DNA from: UBA1234 sp964400015
Lineage (GTDB): Bacteria > Bacillota > Clostridia > TANB77 > UBA1234
Direction: 5' to 3'
NCBI GenBank assembly: GCA_964400015.1
Contig: CAYNRR010000018.1
Coordinates: forward strand, 1-25,073
DNA length: 25,073 nucleotides
The number at the start of each line of letters is the position of its first letter. Within the stretch, counting starts at the first letter, position 1. The notes beneath the pieces were generated by a model. It made no database searches, was not told the origin of the DNA, and saw only the letters and a list, made by a program, of their open reading frames with translations. This document shows positions 23,089-25,073 of the stretch, in pieces. The translations under genes and the position numbers were made by a program.

Positions 23089-23319
23089 TTATTCATCAAA
23101 TTCTACTGTTAGATAAAACGCTGTTTCTGATGGTTTTATATCTATAATTTTTCCTTGTTTAGATTTTAATCTTTCAAATAAAGGAATATTCGCAGACATT
23201 GCCACTGCTGGTTCTATCATATAGTACCAACTTGAAGGCAATGTACCTTCAGTCACTTGAACGATATCTCCGACTTCTACAAGTCCTGCACGTTCCATTT
23301 TAAATTCCATAATTCTCAT
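23089..23319 (-). CDS. Small protein of unknown function (76 aa)
   Basis: I do not recognise this protein. It is rich in short hydrophobic stretches typical of a small beta-barrel (VGDIVQVTEG, GKIIDIKPSETAFYLTVEFDE), which suggests an SH3- or KOW-like fold, with no signal peptide or membrane segment. The ATG has GGAG 8 nt upstream, inside the gap after the dCMP deaminase gene; the two genes are 13 nt apart, so co-transcription is likely. It might be a small nucleic-acid or protein binding factor, but the sequence gives no proof. Confidence 0.7.
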   Translation of the reverse strand: MRIMEFKMERAGLVEVGDIVQVTEGTLPSSWYYMIEPAVAMSANIPLFERLKSKQGKIIDIKPSETAFYLTVEFDE

Positions 23320-23332
23320 TATTTCATCTCCA

Positions 23333-23851
23333 TTATTTTTCTACATTTAAATCAATTTCAATATTTTTAGCATATTCAGTTGTTAATTGTTTATATTTCA
23401 CTCCACAAGTGTCAAATAATTTTTTTGAAGCTATGTTCGCATCTGTATTTAAATATTTATCACTTAAATATATTACTTCTTTTATTCCTGATTGAATAAT
23501 CAATTTAGCACATTCGTTGCATGGGAATAAATCAACATATATTGTTGCTCCTTCTAAATCTCTTCTGCTTCCTTTAAAATTTAATATTGCATTCATCTCT
23601 GCATGACAAACGTAAAAATATTTCGTGTTTACAGGCTCGCCAACTCGATCCCATGGAAATTCATCATCATTATATCCATTTGGTGCACCGTTGTATCCAA
23701 TTGATAATATTCTTTTATCCTTATCTACAATGCACGCACCAACTTGTGTTGATGGGTCTTTACTTCTCATGCTAGATAATTTAGCAATCGCCATAAAATA
23801 TTCATCCCAAGATAAATATTCACTTCTCTTTTTAGTATTTTCGTTATCCAT
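23333..23851 (-). CDS. Deoxycytidylate (dCMP) deaminase, ComEB family
   Basis: The enzyme deaminates dCMP to dUMP, the precursor of dTMP. The 172 residues have the zinc signature CHAEMNAI with H83 and catalytic E85, and PCNECAK with C111 and C114; IGYNGAPNGY and DPSTQVGACIVD are typical of the dCMP deaminase group (ComEB in Bacillus). The ATG at 23851 has AAGGTAGTGA upstream and is preferred to one six codons earlier. It lies 24 nt after the CYTH gene and 13 nt before the small unknown gene. Confidence 0.93.
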   Translation of the reverse strand: MDNENTKKRSEYLSWDEYFMAIAKLSSMRSKDPSTQVGACIVDKDKRILSIGYNGAPNGYNDDEFPWDRVGEPVNTKYFYVCHAEMNAILNFKGSRRDLEGATIYVDLFPCNECAKLIIQSGIKEVIYLSDKYLNTDANIASKKLFDTCGVKYKQLTTEYAKNIEIDLNVEK

Positions 23852-23875
23852 AAATTCACTACCTTTCATTAGATT

Positions 23876-24403
23876 TTATTTTTTGTTTGTATTTTTTCTT
23901 TCATAAAATTTATTGACTAGCGAACTATTAGAGTAGTCTCTGTTTCCAGTAACATCGCCTATTAGTTCTATAAAATCCGGAATTATGTATTTTTGCTTTT
24001 CGTCTTCTAATTCTATCTCAAGTATAGCAGTTTCTTTCCAAAATGGATATACATCAATTTCATAAACTAAATCGTTCATACTGATCATATATCTAACTTT
24101 ATACAATGTTGCTCTTTTTCCTTTTCTAGACATATATTCATAATATTTTTTTCTAGAAATTTCATTTTCTATTTCAATTCTAGTCATATTCGATAAGCTT
24201 TTTTTAGAAGTATAATAATATTTTGTTACATTATCGATCGTCATTTTTCTAACTCGTTCACCAAATCCATCTTTTTTCAATCCCAAATATGTTTGTGAAA
24301 TTTTAGCAACTTTTACATCAGTATTTTTCATAATCCAATCTAAATCCGGCATCTTTATTAGAAATTTTTTTTCTATTTCTAAAGGTAAATCTTTTTTTGT
24401 CAT
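23876..24403 (-). CDS. CYTH-domain protein (triphosphate-tunnel metalloenzyme family)
   Basis: The 175-residue protein starts with the CYTH signature LEIEKKFLI (E9, E11, K13), which lines the triphosphate tunnel. Later basic and acidic positions fit the eight-stranded tunnel fold: GERVRKM, MTRIEIENEIS, YKVRYMI, VYEIDVYPFW and ILEIELED. Family members hydrolyse tripolyphosphate or thiamine triphosphate, or make cAMP; the small bacterial single-domain type is most often a triphosphatase, but the substrate here is not known. AAGGAG precedes the ATG. The gene begins right after a strong terminator, so how it is transcribed is unclear. Confidence 0.88.
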   Translation of the reverse strand: MTKKDLPLEIEKKFLIKMPDLDWIMKNTDVKVAKISQTYLGLKKDGFGERVRKMTIDNVTKYYYTSKKSLSNMTRIEIENEISRKKYYEYMSRKGKRATLYKVRYMISMNDLVYEIDVYPFWKETAILEIELEDEKQKYIIPDFIELIGDVTGNRDYSNSSLVNKFYERKNTNKK

Positions 24404-24413
24404 TTTTACTCCT

Positions 24414-24453
24414 TCTTAAAAAAATCAGCCTTAGCATAAAAACAAAGGCTGAT
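24414..24453 (-). terminator. Terminator of the CBM25-like gene
   Basis: A perfect 9-bp stem (24445-24453 with 24424-24432) closes a 12-nt loop and runs into TTTTTTT on the minus strand. The T-run ends only a few bases before the ribosome binding site of the CYTH gene. Confidence 0.88.
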
Positions 24454-24461
24454 AAATAAAC

Positions 24462-24884
24462 TTACTTTTTAGTTGTTTTTGTTGTAGTTTTTGACTTTGT
24501 TGCAGTTTTTGTAGCCGATGCAGTCTTTTTTGGTGCAGCCTTAGTTGTAGTTTTAGCTGCAGTTTTTTGTGCAGTTTTCTTTTCTGCTAACGCTTTTCCT
24601 GTGATTTCTACAAATTCATAACTTGCGTTCGAATTAGGAGAATACCAATAATCTTTTCCGTAATTGTTATCCCATTCGTTCTCATTTGCTCTAAAGCAAA
24701 AATTTAGTTCACTATTTTCAGGTAATGTAACTTCTATCTTGTAACAAGATTTTAGTTTTCTCATCTTTTTTTCCGATACATCAGACCAATTTGTATAACC
24801 ATAACGCAAATACAAATTATCAGCATTCATTAAGTATCCAGTGTACTTTAATTCGTATGTTTTTTCACCTGTTTCTTTTTTCAT
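24462..24884 (-). CDS. Small CBM25-like protein with a basic histone-like tail
   Basis: Residues about 8-95 resemble a CBM25/CBM53 starch-binding module: NLYLRYGYTNWSD (23-35), a central beta-strand, and NFCFRANENEWDNNYGKDYWYS (61-82), which matches the family pattern of aromatic residues and W-D-N-N-x-G-x-D-Y. Residues 101-140 are almost only Lys, Thr, Ala and Ser in short KTT/KTA repeats, like histone H1-type or SPBc2 basic tails. There is no signal peptide, so it should be cytoplasmic. It could link glycogen or another glucan to DNA or another polyanion; that is an inference. AAAGGGG precedes the ATG; the gene has its own promoter and terminator. The window also holds a GH15 glucoamylase-like gene, but it is far away. 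Confidence 0.75.
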   Translation of the reverse strand: MKKETGEKTYELKYTGYLMNADNLYLRYGYTNWSDVSEKKMRKLKSCYKIEVTLPENSELNFCFRANENEWDNNYGKDYWYSPNSNASYEFVEITGKALAEKKTAQKTAAKTTTKAAPKKTASATKTATKSKTTTKTTKK

Positions 24885-24922
24885 ATAGCAAATCCCCTTT
24901 TCTCAAGTAACATATAGTATAT

Positions 24923-24951
24923 ATATTATAGTATTCTTTTAAATATTGCAA
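24923..24951 (-). promoter_or_regulatory. Promoter of the CBM25-like gene
   Basis: On the minus strand -35 TTGCAA (24946-24951), 17-nt spacer, -10 TAATAT (24923-24928); a TATAAT overlaps it at 24925-24930. It is divergent from the tRNA promoter. Confidence 0.5.
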
Positions 24952-24969
24952 TAATATTTTTATTTTTTG

Positions 24970-24998
24970 TTGCCAAACAATTTCTTTTATGTTAGAAT
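24970..24998 (+). promoter_or_regulatory. Promoter of the tRNA-Trp gene
   Basis: -35 TTGCCA (24970-24975), 17-nt spacer, -10 TAGAAT (24993-24998). The predicted start near 25005 is about 14 nt before the mature tRNA. Confidence 0.7.
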
Positions 24999-25018
24999 GA
25001 TGAAGTACTGAAAAACAC

Positions 25019-25073
25019 AGGGGTGTAGTTCATCGGTAGAATAAGAGTCTCCAAAACTCCAGAGGAGGGTTCG
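25019..25073 (+). tRNA. tRNA-Trp (CCA anticodon), cut by the window edge
   Basis: The first 55 nt of a tRNA are visible: acceptor 5' strand AGGGGTG, U8 and A9, D-arm with stem GTTC/GAAT, anticodon loop CTCCAAA with anticodon CCA, a 4-nt variable loop, the 5' strand of the T-stem (GAGGG) and TTCG of the T-loop. The 3' end lies beyond base 25073. The anticodon stem has four pairs plus an A-C mismatch at the 27-43 position. In many Firmicutes tRNA-Trp precedes secE-nusG, which may follow outside the window. Confidence 0.9.

Noticed and set aside
1..25073. CRISPR array, insertion sequence or prophage
   Set aside because: No regularly spaced repeats, transposase, integrase or phage structural genes were seen on either strand.

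Overview
The window reads as chromosomal DNA from a low-GC, endospore-forming member of the Clostridia, probably an uncultured gut-type lineage (the lineage is an inference). Support for this: AT-rich sequence throughout, strong AGGAGG-type ribosome binding sites, intrinsic terminators with T-tracts, sporulation genes (spoVS, spoIIP, spoVAC, spoVAD), and a Gram-positive SOS box at recA. I see no insertion sequence, prophage or CRISPR array. Most genes lie on the minus strand, so transcription there runs from high to low coordinates.

Layout. 1-417 has no gene. It carries two tandem sigma-A promoters pointing left, a structured leader and a boxA-like motif, as expected in front of an rRNA operon just outside the left edge. 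418-3787 (minus) holds scpA, a purine nucleoside phosphorylase, recX and recA; recA has a LexA box inside its promoter, and recX also has a promoter of its own. 3878-5443 is an orphan peptide-type solute-binding protein. 5568-9438 (minus) holds spoVS, ymdB, an orphan histidine kinase and rny (RNase Y). At 9676-10990 a YwqK/MORN-like repeat protein (minus) and a RyR-domain-like protein (plus) are divergent, with a palindrome between their promoters. 11032-11550 is a CarD-family regulator.

11675-21351 (minus) is one long tightly packed series: an 854-residue cell-wall amidase, a DivIVA-like coiled-coil protein, spoIIP, pgi, a GH15 glucoamylase-like enzyme, radA and disA. It combines peptidoglycan remodelling, sugar metabolism, and DNA repair with c-di-AMP signalling. 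Divergent from the amidase, 21557-23032 (plus) carries spoVAC-spoVAD, two parts of the dipicolinic acid channel, without a following spoVAE. 23089-24884 (minus) carries a small unknown protein, a dCMP deaminase, a CYTH-domain protein and a small CBM25-like protein with a Lys/Thr/Ala-rich tail. The right edge cuts a tRNA-Trp gene that has a clear promoter.

Most of the window is ordinary core genome. The less ordinary signals are in RNA and regulation: a 13-bp perfect hairpin that buries the spoIIP ribosome binding site, an rny leader that shares a 15-nt boxA-like word with the rRNA leader and can fold in several exclusive ways, and a perfect palindrome inside the rRNA-type promoter. The RyR-like/YwqK-like divergent pair is the best candidate for an undescribed two-gene unit.
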